Shown in pieces: positions 33,791 through 45,960 of a DNA stretch of 64,000 nt. The position numbers and the translations under genes are program-made. The notes beneath the pieces are model-generated. The model worked only from the letters and a program-made list of their open reading frames with translations, ran no database searches and was not told the DNA's origin. Source of the stretch: Cricetomys ansorgei (taxonomy: Eukaryota > Chordata > Mammalia > Rodentia > Nesomyidae); assembly GCA_026225945.1 (NCBI GenBank), contig JAMJFZ010000696.1:372001-436000 (forward strand). Direction: 5' to 3'. Positions within the stretch are counted from its first letter, which is position 1, and each line of letters begins with the position of its first letter.

Positions 33791-33854
33791 ACCAACCATC
33801 ACTGACCAAAAAAATTAAAACAAAACAATGAAACAATCTCCGTAATGTAAATCA

Positions 33855-34510
33855 CATTTCACTCAAAGTAAAACTCACATTCCTTACTGTGAGCTGTAGG
33901 TCTCTTTGTGATCTCATACTATGGTCCTTATTAATCAGTTGGCCCAACCACATATGCCTCTTATGTGTTCCTCAAACATGCCAAGAATACTCCTGCACAT
34001 TAATTTGTATTTGATGTTCCTCTTTCTGGAGTCATCCTCTCTCTAGATAATTGCATGAATTTATTCCCTATCTTCATTCATCCCTCTATTCAGATATTCA
34101 CATTCAATTGATAAGCACATTAATATGTTTATCAATATACTCACTCATATATGTGTGTATATACAGAATTAAAAACAAGGTAAGGAGAAGACTGAGTTTC
34201 AGATATTAATATATATGACTAATATATAAATACATATATAATATACACATATTATATACTATATATATGTATGTATGCATATATATGTATATATGCTCAC
34301 ATATATAAACTCTAGGCCTATAAACTCACATATATGTGTGTGTAAAATATGTATAATACTCTCTTATTTCTTATGTATTGTCTATATTTCTGATAAGAAT
34401 ATAAACCCTATGAGAGCAAGTACTTTTCCTCCCTGCTGTATCTCCAGTGCCTAGACACATGCATGATACAAGACAATTTTTGCTAAACATTTGTGGAATA
34501 CATTTTGTTT
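33855..34510 (+). mobile_element. L2 LINE 3' end, split by an AT-rich microsatellite
   Basis: L2 text occurs in order: 'actcacattccttactgtga', 'gtgttcctcaaacatgccaa', 'gaatactcctgcacatt', 'gttcctctttctggagtc', then after the AT-rich stretch (34125-34345) 'ataaaccctatgagagcaag', 'ctgctgtatctccagtgcct' and 'taaacatttgtggaata'. The element is old but well recognisable. Confidence 0.8.
34125..34345. repeat. AT-rich (TATA/TATG) microsatellite
   Basis: Irregular TATA, TATG and TACA repeats, with several short self-complementary segments. It interrupts the L2. Confidence 0.8.
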
Positions 34511-34559
34511 AACATCATTTTTGCCTAGAGACTGACCTTAAGCTTGTAGATTGGCCTTG

Positions 34560-35180
34560 AGACTTTATTTTAAATTTAATTTTTTACTTTTTTTAGAATT
34601 TCTTATATTACTGTTTTTACATCATCTCCACATCTTTCTTTCCCTGTTCAACTCCTCCCATGCACCCCAACCTCCCTCTCAAACTCATGACTTCTTCATA
34701 TTTAATTATATATATATATATATGATATATTTTACACATATATGTTTTATGCACACATATATCGTACACATATATGTATGTATGTCTCAATTGATTCCAT
34801 TTAGAGTTGTTTGTGTGCTTAGGGCTCACCACTTGGGATTGGATAGCCTATCATGGGGGGGGGAAATCATCTCTGGAGAAGACTGATTCTACCCCATATT
34901 TCATCAGCCTTTGATTGCCTGTAGCTCCTCTTCTATAAGTGGGCCATGTTGGGATGTCATTTGCTATTGTGGCTATTATGTGCTATAGTTCAAATGTGGC
35001 TTTCTGTAAATTATCCCTATTTGTTGCAAAAAGAAGTTTCTTTGATGAGGAGTGAGGGCTATAATTATCTGTGTATATAAGGTTAAGTACTTACAATGCA
35101 GTTAGAAATTATACTGGTTTAGGAAAAGTGGCAGGAGTAGGGTATTGTCTAGGATTGTGGCCTTGAAACTTATCACTTGA
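34560..35180 (-). mobile_element. L1 (Lx-like) 3'-UTR fragment
   Basis: Reversed 3'-UTR text: 'ttcaactcctcccatgcacc', a TATA run, 'cttagggctcaccacttggg', 'atctctggagaagactgatt', 'tttctttgatgaggagtgag' and 'aattatactggtttagga'. The last two blocks recur at 44937 and about 45013 in another copy of the family. Confidence 0.75.
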
Positions 35181-35735
35181 GCTGAAGGTCATTGTATGGC
35201 ATTTTATTGAAGGCTTTAGGGATATTTTGTCTATTCTCTTCTTCCTACAAGTACAACTAAGCCCACTGGACACGTGCTTTAAGATTGACTCCTTTCAGAG
35301 TTAGAGTTTGCTAGTTAGTTTCTGTGTTAATTAATCTTACAGGCTTAAATCCAAATGCAAGCTGTCAGACCTCTTCATTTTCTCTCCATGATTCCAATAA
35401 GTTACAAAATGTGGCAAGATATAAATCCTTATGTCACTTTATTAGACAGGTGTGGCAACCTCCCCTCCATTTCTTTTTCTCCAAAGCTCATTAAAGTTTT
35501 CCCTAAATAGCAAGTCTTCCTTTTATTCATTTGTGCCTAGACTCTTAGCTCCTGCTGTGAGTAGCAACACTTCCTTTCAGTGTAATCCTTTTAGTCATTT
35601 TTTTTCAGCACAGAGCAAGATTAAAGGAATGTACAAAAGGAATTGCTTTGCCAGAAATGTTCTCCTTACCCTAAAACTGGTGTGCTCTTCTTCTATTTTC
35701 ATAGGCACTGTAGGTTTTTTTTATTTCTTTCCCAA

Positions 35736-35737
<2 letters not shown>
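35181..35737. other. Unique sequence, no feature recognised
   Basis: No family recognised. A frame starts at 35452 but owes most of its length to the CA array. Confidence 0.45.
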
Positions 35738-35776
<39 letters not shown>

Positions 35777-37314
35777 AACACACAGACACACACACACAGA
35801 CACACACACACATACAGACACGCACACACATGCATACACACACATACATACACACACACACAGACACACACACACATAAACACACAGACACACACACATA
35901 CACACACACACAGACACACACACACATAAACACACACACACACACACAAACACACAGACACACACACATACAGACACACACACACATACAGACACGCACA
36001 CACATACATACACACATACATACACACACACACAGACACACACACACATAAACACACAGACACACACACAGACACACACATAAACACACACACACACACA
36101 AACACACAGACACACACACACATACACATACACATACATACACACACACAGACACGCACACACATACATACACACATACATACACACACACACACAGACA
36201 CACACACATAAATACACACACACACAGACACACACACATACAGACACGCACACACATACATACACACATACATACACACACACAGACACACACACACATA
36301 AACACACAGAAACACACACATACACACACACACAGACACACACACACATAAACACACACACACACAAACACACAGACACACACACACATACAGACACGCA
36401 CACACATACATACACACACATACATACACACACACACAGACACACACACACATAAACACACAGACACACACACATACACATGCATACACACACACAGACA
36501 CACACACACATACAGACACGCACACACATACATACACACATACATACACACACACAGACACATACACACATAAACACACAGACACACACACATACACACA
36601 AACACACAGACACACACACACATAAACAGACACACACACACATACACACACACAGACACACACACACATACAGACACGCACACACATACATACACACATA
36701 CATACACACACACACAGACACACACACACATAAACACACAGACACACACACATACACACAGACATACACATACACATACATACACACACACACAGACACA
36801 CACACACACACATACAGACACGCACACACATACATACACACACATACATACACATACACACAGACACACACTTACATACACACATACCTGCATACACACA
36901 TACATGCACACACACACATACACACACAGACACACACACAGGCACACACACACATACACACACACACAGACACACACACAGACAGATACACACAGACACA
37001 CACATACACACACATACATACACACACAGACACACACTTACATACACACGCACACCTACATATACACACATACACACATACATACACACATATATGCACA
37101 CACACACACATACACACATACATACACACATACTTGCACACACACACACATACACACACAGACACACACACAGACACACACACACAGACACACACACACA
37201 GACACACACACACACAGATACACACAGACACACACACACTGACACACACACACAGATACACACAGGCACACACACACTGACACACACACACAGACACACA
37301 GACACACACACACA
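35738..37314. repeat. 1.6 kb CA-rich satellite-like array with higher-order structure
   Basis: Almost every base belongs to CA dinucleotides varied by GA (CAGACA), TA (CATACA), CAAACA and CGCA. The variants are ordered: the landmark 'cagacacgcacacaca' starts at 35815, 35989, 36149, 36241, 36391, 36513, 36671 and 36815, giving spacings of 174, 160, 92, 150, 122, 158 and 144. This implies amplification of composite units of roughly 90-175 bases. After about 36880 the pattern changes to CAGACACA-rich units without the CGCA landmark. Open frames of up to 546 codons (poly Cys-Val or Thr-His) are artefacts of the dinucleotide period. Confidence 0.95.
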
Positions 37315-38060
37315 TGCGTGTGTGCACTTAGAATGGCAAGGTTACAGAAAACTGCATATAAAATAATGGGTCTAGGGTTTTTGAATCATGGTTGGAATCA
37401 GAATCTGGGCCCTAAGATCTTTATAATTAGAGAATATGGGCCCACCTGGGGGTAATGACATGGTCAATCATAATAGTTATGTCATACTTCCATGCATAAA
37501 CAGATTTAAGACAGTCAGTGGCATTATTTATGCAATGAATAACAAAACCATTACTATGTTATTATTACTAATGCTTGCTGACATTTATTGAACTTGCTTC
37601 CAAACATTTTAGGTGTCATTTTAAGGGTAGTGTTTCTTGCACATAAATAATTAAGCTTTTATTCCTCAAGAAAGGCGAGAATTAGAAAATTTAAGTTAAG
37701 ATTATGTTTGCATGACTGTTAAGTAACTTTGGGCCCATTGATCTTAATCCAATCCTGTTTTATACTTTATTCTCTCACTGGTTAATTTTGAAAAAAACAA
37801 AATAACAAAAATCAAAAACAAACAAAACACCACTGGTTTAGGACGCAGGAACTTTACTTTCCACATTCACAAAATAAAAAAAAATGAGTACAAATATTCC
37901 CATGGGGAAGTGGAAGGTGCAATAGAACCACTATATCTTCAGAATTAGCCTGTTAGATATTGCCATTGTGAATATGCTAGGCTTAGCATAACAAGGAAGG
38001 AATAATTTAGTTTACAATTGAGGACCACAGCTCAGGTATTTTCAAACCCTATAATTATCA
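37315..38060. other. Unique sequence, possible weak MIR/L2 trace
   Basis: Bases 37575-37740 have 'gacatttattgaacttgctt' and 'ctgttaagtaactttgggcc', which faintly suggest reversed MIR or L2. Otherwise nothing recognised. Confidence 0.4.
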
Positions 38061-38395
38061 GGTACTGTATCCAATACACAACCTAATGTGGCTTTATTTA
38101 AATCAAAATTAATTTTATTTGAATCTATTTAAAATACAAATTCTTAAGACATGTCTTGAAATTCTTTAGCGTATTAATATCATTGAGTTCCAGGAAAACT
38201 CAAAACATTTGGTTAAATGAAAAATTTCTCATGTGGTTCACTTCATGTGTGACTCTTTTTCTTAACTTTCTTCTTTCCCTGTAATGATTTCCATTTCTTG
38301 TTTGCTTCTTATGTTTCAAAGAAATGTCACATCTATTGGGAAATATTCTTAGATTTACTTTCTAGGATTACATAGGTCCTCCAGTAAGGACTTCC
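38061..38395 (+). repeat. Copy 1 of a dispersed 330-base duplication
   Basis: This segment aligns over its length, in the same orientation, with 38868-39195. Shared blocks include 'aatgtggctt', 'aaaatacaaattcttaa', 'gaaatgtcac' (taaatgtcac in copy 2), 'tgattt' and 'tctattggg' (tctgttggg). The family is unassigned; the 'aaatgtcac' part could derive from L2. Confidence 0.75.
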
Positions 38396-38802
38396 AAACC
38401 ACTTTGGGTCAATGAGTTTTATTGGGGGAAACATGAACACATGGGCTTAGTCAAATATTGTAATAGTGAAGCCCTCAATGTGCTCAAAAAGTATTAACAA
38501 AGGAAATCTCAAAGAAAAGCAACATAAAAAATTGTAATTGAGAAACATCAAAGTACATGTATTTATTCATTACAATTGGATATTAACTTAAGCATAAACC
38601 AATGAAGACATCACAATCAAGATAAGGTACATGTCTATCACTCTCAAAAGCATCTTTATTCTTCTTTTTTTAACTCTTTTACTCCTGCCCAATCTTTCTC
38701 ACTAATACCTGCACTACCATTTATTTTCTGTCAGTATACATTAATTTTCAAATTAAACAGTTTTACACGTATATGTTACAATATTTGCCATGTTTAAGCA
38801 TT
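38396..38802. other. Unique spacer between the duplicate segments
   Basis: AT-rich sequence without a family that I recognise. Confidence 0.4.
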
Positions 38803-39530
38803 TGGGACTGGGAAGATGTCTCAGATGGTAAAGTGCTTACAGGTGTACTCAAACTCTATGTGTCTCAGGTATTTCCTCCAATTCAAAACCCAATGTGGCT
38901 TGCTTTAAAACAAGATTTAGTTTATTTGAATCAATACTCAAAATACAAATTCTTAAAAACTGTCTCAAAAGTATTTAATCTCTTAGTATCATTGAGATCT
39001 AGAAAAATTCAGAACATTTGATCAAATGAAAAATTCATGTGGTTCCTTTCATGTGTGTTTCTTTCTTTCTTCTCACCCTGTTATGATTTCCATCTCTTGT
39101 TTGGTTCCCATATTTCAAAATAAATGTCACTTCTGTTGGGAAATCTTCCTAGATTAACTTTCTAGAATTAGTTATGTCTTCCAATAAGGATTTGAAAACT
39201 ATTAAGTGTTTTCTGCAAAAGCTTGAAGATCTGAGTTCAGTCTCCAGCACTCACACAAGCGTGGCAGGCCTGCTCCTGCCTTTAATCCTAGTTCTGAGGA
39301 GTCAGAGAAAAGAAGAATCTCCATGGCTTGCTGGTTAGCAAGGTTAGTGAATCTGTGTGCACCAAATTCAGTGAGAGGTGTCTCAAAAATTAAGGTGAGA
39401 AGGGACCATGGAAGACAATGTTGACCTCTGGCTTACATGTATATGTGCACATGCACACACACACATGTGCATATGAATACAAATATGCATACATATAAAA
39501 TATATACACATGTACAAAGAAAAAAATGAA
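38803..39530 (+). mobile_element. B4-type SINE interrupted by an inserted segment
   Basis: The tRNA-like head lies at 38803-38842 ('actgggaagatgtctcagat', 'ggtaaagtgcttac'). The element resumes at about 39210: 'aagcttgaagatctgagttc', 'agtctccagcactcacacaa', 'cctgcctttaatcctagttc', 'gaccatggaagacaatgttg', then a CA tail near 39455. The gap is filled by the duplicate segment at 38868-39195. Confidence 0.75.
38868..39195 (+). repeat. Copy 2 of the 330-base duplication, inside a B4
   Basis: It starts at 'ggtatttcctcc', parallel to 'ggtactgtatcc' of copy 1, and similarity ends at 'aataaggatttgaaaac', parallel to 'agtaaggacttccaaac'. The offset between copies is about 807 bases. Because it splits the B4, it arrived after that SINE. 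Confidence 0.75.
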
Positions 39531-39534
39531 TTCT

Positions 39535-40205
39535 TTTATATTACACATTTTTAGGTTTTATTTAATTGACACAATACATATGGTGATGTTTGGATATATG
39601 TCTATATTGTGAAATGATCAAATTACAGCAATTATCATCTCTGTAACTTCTAACAGTTTTCATTTCTTTTTTTGTGTGAGTATCCAAATTACTCTATTGC
39701 ATCCACTTTGAAAGAAGCCACGCATTACGGTTAACTATTGTCACCGAACAGTCTAACAGAACACTAGAATTTTCCTTCTAGGGTATTATAAGTTTCTACC
39801 AATGGTCAATCATTTGCCTATCCTTCTACTCTCCTTATCCTCTGGCAACTATTATTTTACTGTGTAGTCTACAAGATCAACTATTTTAGATTTCCTGTAT
39901 AAATGAGACCACAAAGTCACTGTCCTTATGTATTTGTCTTATTCACTTGGTATAATGTCTTCCAGGTTCATCCATCTTCTCATAAATGTATATCTTCTTT
40001 TGAAAATTGTATAGTTAGGCTACTACCAACTTATTAATCAGATTTTTTATGGTTTTGTTTTATTTTGTTGTTACTTTGAGTTCCTTTTTATATTATAGAT
40101 ATTAACTCTTTATAAGATGTGTAATTATTATATTTTCTCCCATTGGGTTGTTTCTTCATTCTATTGATAAATTTTTCCCTTGGTGTGCATAAACATGCTT
40201 TCTTA
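39535..40205 (-). mobile_element. Ancient L1 (L1MA/MB-like) 3' end
   Basis: Reversed old L1 text: 'atggtgatgtttggatatat', 'gtgaaatgatcaaattacag', 'taactattgtcaccgaacag', 'tgtataaatgagaccacaaa', 'tatattatagatattaactc' and 'ttttctcccattgggttgtt'. The 3'-UTR and ORF2 parts are in the expected reversed order. Confidence 0.8.
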
Positions 40206-41094
40206 AAACTCCTATTTATTTGTTTATAACTTTATTATCTTTTGTTTCAAGTTTATGTAAGATGTAAATAGAGTTATAAAGAAGATTTTAATATTTTCCT
40301 ATTGGTTTTATTAGAAGTTACAGAAGACTCTGACATTAAATATAGGAAAATCTGTTGTTACCTTGGTCTCTTGTTGCTGCCTTACTTTTTCAAATATGCC
40401 TCCAACAAAGAGCCAGCTAGACACTATTGCTAAGGAGAAACAATGACATGGACTCAGCATGCAGGTTAGTGATTGATAAGAGTCCAGCAAGAGAATTCTC
40501 TGTAACTAAGTGGTTACAGGTGCCCATTGAAATGCATAAGTCTAGGGAGCAGTAGAAAAGCAAAATGTAGTAGTTTAGACAGAGACCTGGACAGTGAGTC
40601 AGTACTCTACTATTGCCTTTTGAGATGGGCTCCCAAGATTTTTATCTTGTCACAAATATTGTAAAGAGTTAGAGAGAACATAATTGATAACCAGCTTATT
40701 TATGTGATACTCTCCCTAACTCCCTAGAACAAGTACATTAGAATAAGTGAGAGACTATTGAAATGAGAGCAGACACTAAAAAGGAGAGTCAAATGAAATT
40801 TCGTTGATTGTTTAAGTAGAAATATACCATTCATTGTCCTTTGAATAAACCTATTGACTGATCAGTCTTAGATAGTAGGAGGAACTTAGTGTTTCCTTGA
40901 GGGACAGATTTTTAGAACTGTCTAGGGTTCTGAAATAATTTGCTTAAACTTGACTTTTAGTTGCAGGCAGTTTTCTACCCTTAATTCTTTTACAGTTCAC
41001 CAAACTGATCAATATAATGGGTGAAATTCAAAAATGGATAGCTAAAGGTAGACTTTACATTATGTTTTGAAATATTTAATAGCTTAACAAAATA
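40206..41094. other. Unique sequence, no feature recognised
   Basis: About 0.9 kb without a recognised family or credible open frame. Confidence 0.45.
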
Positions 41095-41249
41095 GTTTTA
41101 TTAATTCTTTGAGAATTTCAGACATTGTATATTGATCACATTCACCCCTCCCTCAAGTCTACTCATCTACTCCCCCATTCCATATTAACCCAACATTATA
41201 TCCTTATTTTCTTAAAACCTACTGAATCAAGTTAGTGCTGCATATATAT

Positions 41250-41305
<56 letters not shown>

Positions 41306-42345
41306 GTGTGTGTGTGTGTGTATATATATACATATGGGTTTGTGACCATCCACTGGAACAATGACCTACAAGGGACCACATCCTTAAAGAAAACTAACTC
41401 TCCCTCTCCTAGAAGCTACCAATTATCAATAATCCTTCATCTAGGGATGATGGAACTTTCTGACTTCCTCTCCTCTCCAAACTGGGATTTTGTCTGGCTT
41501 GAGCTTATATAAGTGTTATGCATGCTATTAAAATTGCTACGGGTTAATTGTGTCCAGAAAACAGTACTTTCTTATAGTCATCTAACACCTCTTGCTCTTA
41601 CAATCTTTCTGACTACTTTTCCATGATGTCCCCTGGGTCTTCCGCGGAAAGGTGTGATATAGATGTCCCATTTATGTTGAATAATCTGCAGTCTCTTATA
41701 TTTTGCACTTCAGCCAATTGTGAGTCTTTGTTAATCACCATCTGTTGTAAAAAGAAACTTGTCTTATGAAGTTTGAGAGATGCATTAATCTGTGGATAGT
41801 TCATTAGGGGTTGGTTTAGCAGAGTAATAGAGATAGGATCCTTCCTAGGGGCTTCTGTTCTATAGGACCTATGCTCTGTCTATACATAGGTTTTTGGACC
41901 CAGTGCAAGATATGGGTTCTATCTTGTGAAGCAGGCTTTGAATCCAATCAGAAAGTTATTGGCTACTCCTTTGATATTTGAATGTAATTCATGCTAAGCT
42001 GGTAGTTACCATAACTTGAAGGTTCATACCTAGATAAGATTATTGACTACTTTTCTCCTCTGCAAGTATACATAAGCACCTTCCAGAACACTGATGGCTA
42101 AATATTAGGGATGAAGCTTTCAGGTGAGTGCCAGCTAGATTTTTCTATATCCTATGAAACAAGTATGTGGTGTCTTCAGCAATAAGTTCTTACCGACAAT
42201 TTCTTTAGGGGATCCAAGAACAATGACAATATCCTGTAATATTTAGGAGTATATGAGACCTTACTGGCTAACAACTCCAAAAGAGTTAAGCCATACTTTG
42301 CAATGAACTTTTTATTTGTTGGCCTGTGGTGTCTAGTAGGGGCAT
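41095..42345 (-). mobile_element. L1 (Lx-like) 3'-UTR, long fragment
   Basis: Reversed 3'-UTR in full order: 'attctttgagaatttcagac', 'attgtatattgatcacattc', 'accatccactggaacaatga', 'agaaaactaactctccctct', 'gctcttacaatctttctgac', 'ggtgtgatatagatgtccca', 'atcaccatctgttgtaaaaa' and 'tccaatcagaaagttattgg'. This is one of the most complete copies here. The frames at 41306-41512 and 41613-41804 are remnants. Confidence 0.8.
41242..41334. repeat. (CA)n/(TG)n palindromic microsatellite
   Basis: A (CA)23 run (41255-41300) meets a (TG)n run (41306-41320) at the self-complementary centre CATATATG (41299-41306). Outer TATATATA blocks flank both arms (41243-41250 and 41321-41330). The sequence can fold into a hairpin. 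Confidence 0.9.
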
Positions 42346-43552
42346 TGTATTCCTTTACAGGGTAGCTACACTTGAACTCTTTTTATATATGTATATAAAT
42401 ATACATTAAATATGAAAACTTCTACAGTAGTAGTTTTCATGTTATTTTTCAGAAGAATTTTAGAGTTAATTATGTGTTTTTATCTTTTGATGTATATTCC
42501 CATCAAGTGAAGGTATATTTTCAGAAGAGTCTATGATTCCCACTAAGAATTTGCTACAGTGAATGTAACTGGAAACTTTATGTAGCCAGAAAAGGAATTT
42601 AGACACATGGATGGTCTTTGAGTTTGACACAAGTATCCTATTACAAGAAATATTCACTTTCATTTATGATAGAAGTGTAATACACAAATGATCCTAGGAT
42701 GTCCAGGTAACAGTACTGGATTCAGGCAAGCCTTTTTAAAGTTCCTGCTTAAGAATCCTACATTAAGATATGGCAATATATGGAGACTGCGAAGACAATA
42801 AAAAAGAGTTAGGGCAAAAAGATTTCAACTAAATATAGCAATATTTAAAAGATACTGGAAGTAGCCTTTTATTTATTGTTATAATGGAGCAGAGAAAGAG
42901 TAGACAGAAGGGAAAAACTCACAGTGATTCATTTCACAAAGAGGTTTGTGTAACTAAATCAAAGGCAGCAAATCCCTAGATGTTTAAAAAATTTAGCAAC
43001 AAAGTACTTCAAACATATTGAAAAGTACAAAACATGTAACAAATGATTCAGATACAACAGATGTTACCTTTTTCTGAATACAAATGACAGTAAGGTTCTT
43101 CCTGGCCCCCTTTTACTTGATAAATATAGAACTATATTTTCAGCTCTTTTTCTCTTGTTTTCTTGGTCTAAATGTTCTTATAAAATTGTGTGCATGTTCC
43201 CAGGAACATTTTAAAGTTTAAACTACCCACATCTAGATTAAAAACAATACATGGTACAATATTGTATAAAATATTTTTAAATATATGAAATTGTATTCTA
43301 ACATTGTCTTTCGTCAGCTATTTCCTAGTCTTATAAACTGTATCTCTGCCAATGTGTATTGAACAGTGCTGCATTTTATGAAAATTTACAGATTATCTAT
43401 TATTCCTCTAAAGAATAGTTACAGCATTTCTCTTTTTCTTCTACAGTCTACTCTCCCAAATAATGCAAATAGGACTTGGCTATTGGCTATTCTTCTATAT
43501 GCCTCCTTGAACCCATGTGAGGGAGTCTCTCTGTGACTTCATAACCCATAGT
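42346..43552. other. Unique AT-rich sequence
   Basis: No SINE, LINE or LTR recognised. The minus-strand frame at 42466-42663 has no domain. Confidence 0.4.
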
Positions 43553-43722
43553 GTGGTCAGGGAAGCAGCAGTTCAAAATTTTCTCGTGAGCTTGTTATGA
43601 ATGATAGATAGGAATCTCCATTTTACACTTTCTGTAGTGCATTTGACTTTTATAAACAAAATCAAAATCCCCCAGGTGATTTGCGTACACATCAGTTTTA
43701 GAGAAGCACTTTTTTATGGTGG
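43553..43722 (+). mobile_element. MER5-type hAT-Charlie DNA transposon
   Basis: MER5 text in order: 'tgtggtcagggaagcagcag', 'tctcgtgagcttgttatgaa', 'aaatcaaaatcccccaggtg', 'atttgcgtacacatcagttt' and the right end 'tagagaagcact'. It is a small non-autonomous element without transposase, moved before the rodent radiation. Confidence 0.75.
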
Positions 43723-44185
43723 TTAGCAACCTTGGAGGAAATGAAATTAAGTACAAATATAGCAATTGATTAAAGAGCAGTTAGTCTGCAATATCTATAG
43801 TTACCTTTACACTCAGGTTACTGATCATTTGGCTTATATAATCAAACATGTGCATAGAGTCATATTATTCTTGTTGTGGTTTTATGTCATGGGTCCCTAG
43901 TTAGAAATTTATATTTATCAAAAGACAAAGGCAACTTGCTATTTATTTTCATCCATGATATTGTGAATTTTCTTTCTATTTACAACTACTATATTTAACT
44001 TTCTCCATTTTACATCCAGGCAATGGTTAATAAAAAAAAACAATTAAAACGATTAAAATTTCAAATCAATGATTTGCAGCTATATTCTATGCAGAACAAA
44101 GGTTACTAATGCTGGCTGGTGCTAAGATAGCTAACACAAAAGAACTCAAGTGTTGTAACAAGGCAAAACAAAGTGGATATCTTTT
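43723..44185. other. Unique sequence, no feature recognised
   Basis: AT-rich spacer without a recognised family. Confidence 0.4.
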
Positions 44186-44340
44186 TTGAAATTTCTCGTT
44201 CTTTTTTCTAGTTTCTCTGTTGTAACTCTGGCTGTCCTGTAGACCAGGCTGGCCTTGAACTCACAGAAATCCATCTGCCTCTACCTCCTGAGTGCTGTGA
44301 TTAAAGGCATGTGCCACCATTGCCTGGCTTGAAATTTCTC
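44186..44340 (-). mobile_element. B1 SINE with a perfect target-site duplication
   Basis: The plus strand reads reversed B1: 'ctggctgtcctgtagaccag', 'gctggccttgaactcacaga', 'atccatctgcctctacctcc' and 'gtgattaaaggcatgtgcca'. It lacks about ten bases between 'gctgtcct' and 'gtagacc', a known point of internal length variation. The 12-base duplication TTGAAATTTCTC flanks it exactly (44186-44197 and 44329-44340), showing L1-mediated insertion. Confidence 0.9.
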
Positions 44341-44371
44341 AATTCTTTTTACCTGCACTGCTTGTCTCATT

Positions 44372-45960
44372 TTATTATTTTATTTTAGAGATTATAATTA
44401 TAGTATTTCTCCCTTCCCTTTCCTCCATCCAAAGTCTCCCATTTATCCATCCTCCACTCAATTTTATATTCATGGCCTCTTTTTAAATTATATATACCTA
44501 AATATAACCTGCTCAGTCCATATAATTTTATCTGTTTACATGTTTGTATATTTCAGTGCTGACCATTTTGGCACCTCTCCTGTTTCCAGCTTTCTTCAGT
44601 TGCTTGTATTCCTCTGTGTATGATTGAAGTCTTTTAGGCTTTTCCCTGTCTACTTTAGCATGTCTGTTGATGTTGTCCTTGATCAGCTCACATTTGGACT
44701 GTTATGTTGGAGAGAGTTTATGAGTATAGCTTCTGAAGCTACTGTGAGGCAGAATCTTAAAGCAAATTCAATCAATCCTCTATCTCTTAACGGTCTTTCT
44801 GCCCCCTCTTCCACAATATTCACTCAACCTTAGGTGTGAGAGGGTTTTGTAGATACATCCATTGGGACAGGCATTCACAACTCTGCATTTTTATTGGTTG
44901 TGATTTTCTGGAGTGGTCTCTGTGTTGCAAAGAGATGTTTCCTTGATGAGCAGTGAAGACTACATTTATCTATGTCTATAACGACAATGTTTATAGACTG
45001 TTGCTAGGGATTATGCTGGTTTAGTAAATTAGTACTTGTAGCTTCTCCTCCAATAACCATGACTACTTCACTAGCACTGAGTAGTTGGCTAGGTTTCCAG
45101 TACTAAGCATGAGCTACCTCTTGTTGAGAAGGTCTTAGGTCCAGTTAGGATGGTTACTGCCAAGATATGTGTGTCCCTGCTACATCTTTAGGGTTATAAT
45201 GTCATGCTGGTTGTTGATGTGCTTTATAAGTCAGGTAGGGCTGTTGGTTGCCTCTCTCCTTTGGAAAGTTGCATGGTGCCTTCTGTAACCATAAAAATTA
45301 ATCCTCAAGTGGGCATTCAGATAAGTTCCAGCTTAGGGTCCCTGGACCTTGTTTTTGAAGTGCATGTTGTCTTCAGCAATAGGGTTGTGCCTTCTACCTC
45401 TGGGTGGGGGGAGGGCAACCACGGTCAAAAACAATAGGCTGTATGATTTAGGAGTCTCTTGGAAAGCTCTGCCACCAACTCAAAACAGGGATTTTCATGC
45501 CCGGTTTTGGGGCCTGTCTTTTTTTTTTTTTTTTTTTTTAAAGAATATGGGGTTCTCAGTGCTGAGACAAAAAGGATATATAATCATTTTAAAGTTAAGG
45601 AAGACAGGAGATTATAGACATTAGTGTGATTTTAACAATATTGGCTTACATTGGGTTACAGATGCTAGTAAGTCTCATCATTTTCCCAAAGAACCAGTAA
45701 AGCAGATGGTATACATCAGTATAAGGCAACTGACCTTTTTAAAATGGACAGATGAAAAAGAAAACAGTAAGTTCCCCCTTAAGGTCTATGACATCTGAAT
45801 CCATAGGTTCTTAGACAAGCTTACCGCGGCAGGCATGTATTCCACGCCGTGGAGCAGGCTTTTAATCCTATCTTAGCAAAAAGTGGCTGGTTAACCCCAT
45901 ACTATTCATGCCACTATTGCTCCAATGATCATTTTGTGCCAGACTTTCTGTACTCCCAGT
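44372..45960 (-). mobile_element. L1 (Lx-like) 3'-UTR, long fragment
   Basis: Reversed 3'-UTR text across 1.6 kb: 'cttccctttcctccatccaa', 'tttccttgatgagcagtgaa', 'gattatgctggtttagtaaa', 'gcactgagtagttggctagg', 'ccctggaccttgtttttgaa', 'ttcagcaatagggttgtgcc' and 'aaaaagtggctggttaaccc'. A run of 21 T lies at 45519-45539. The frames at 44624-44833 and 45204-45624 are remnants. Confidence 0.75.

Noticed and set aside
35671..37311. Open frames of up to 546 codons on the minus strand and 266 on the plus strand
   Set aside because: They encode only Cys-Val or Thr-His repeats because the CA array lacks stop codons in most frames. No start context, domain or non-repeat sequence supports a protein.
37575..37740. 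Possible MIR or L2
   Set aside because: Only two short blocks fit, and the spacing does not match a consensus well enough.
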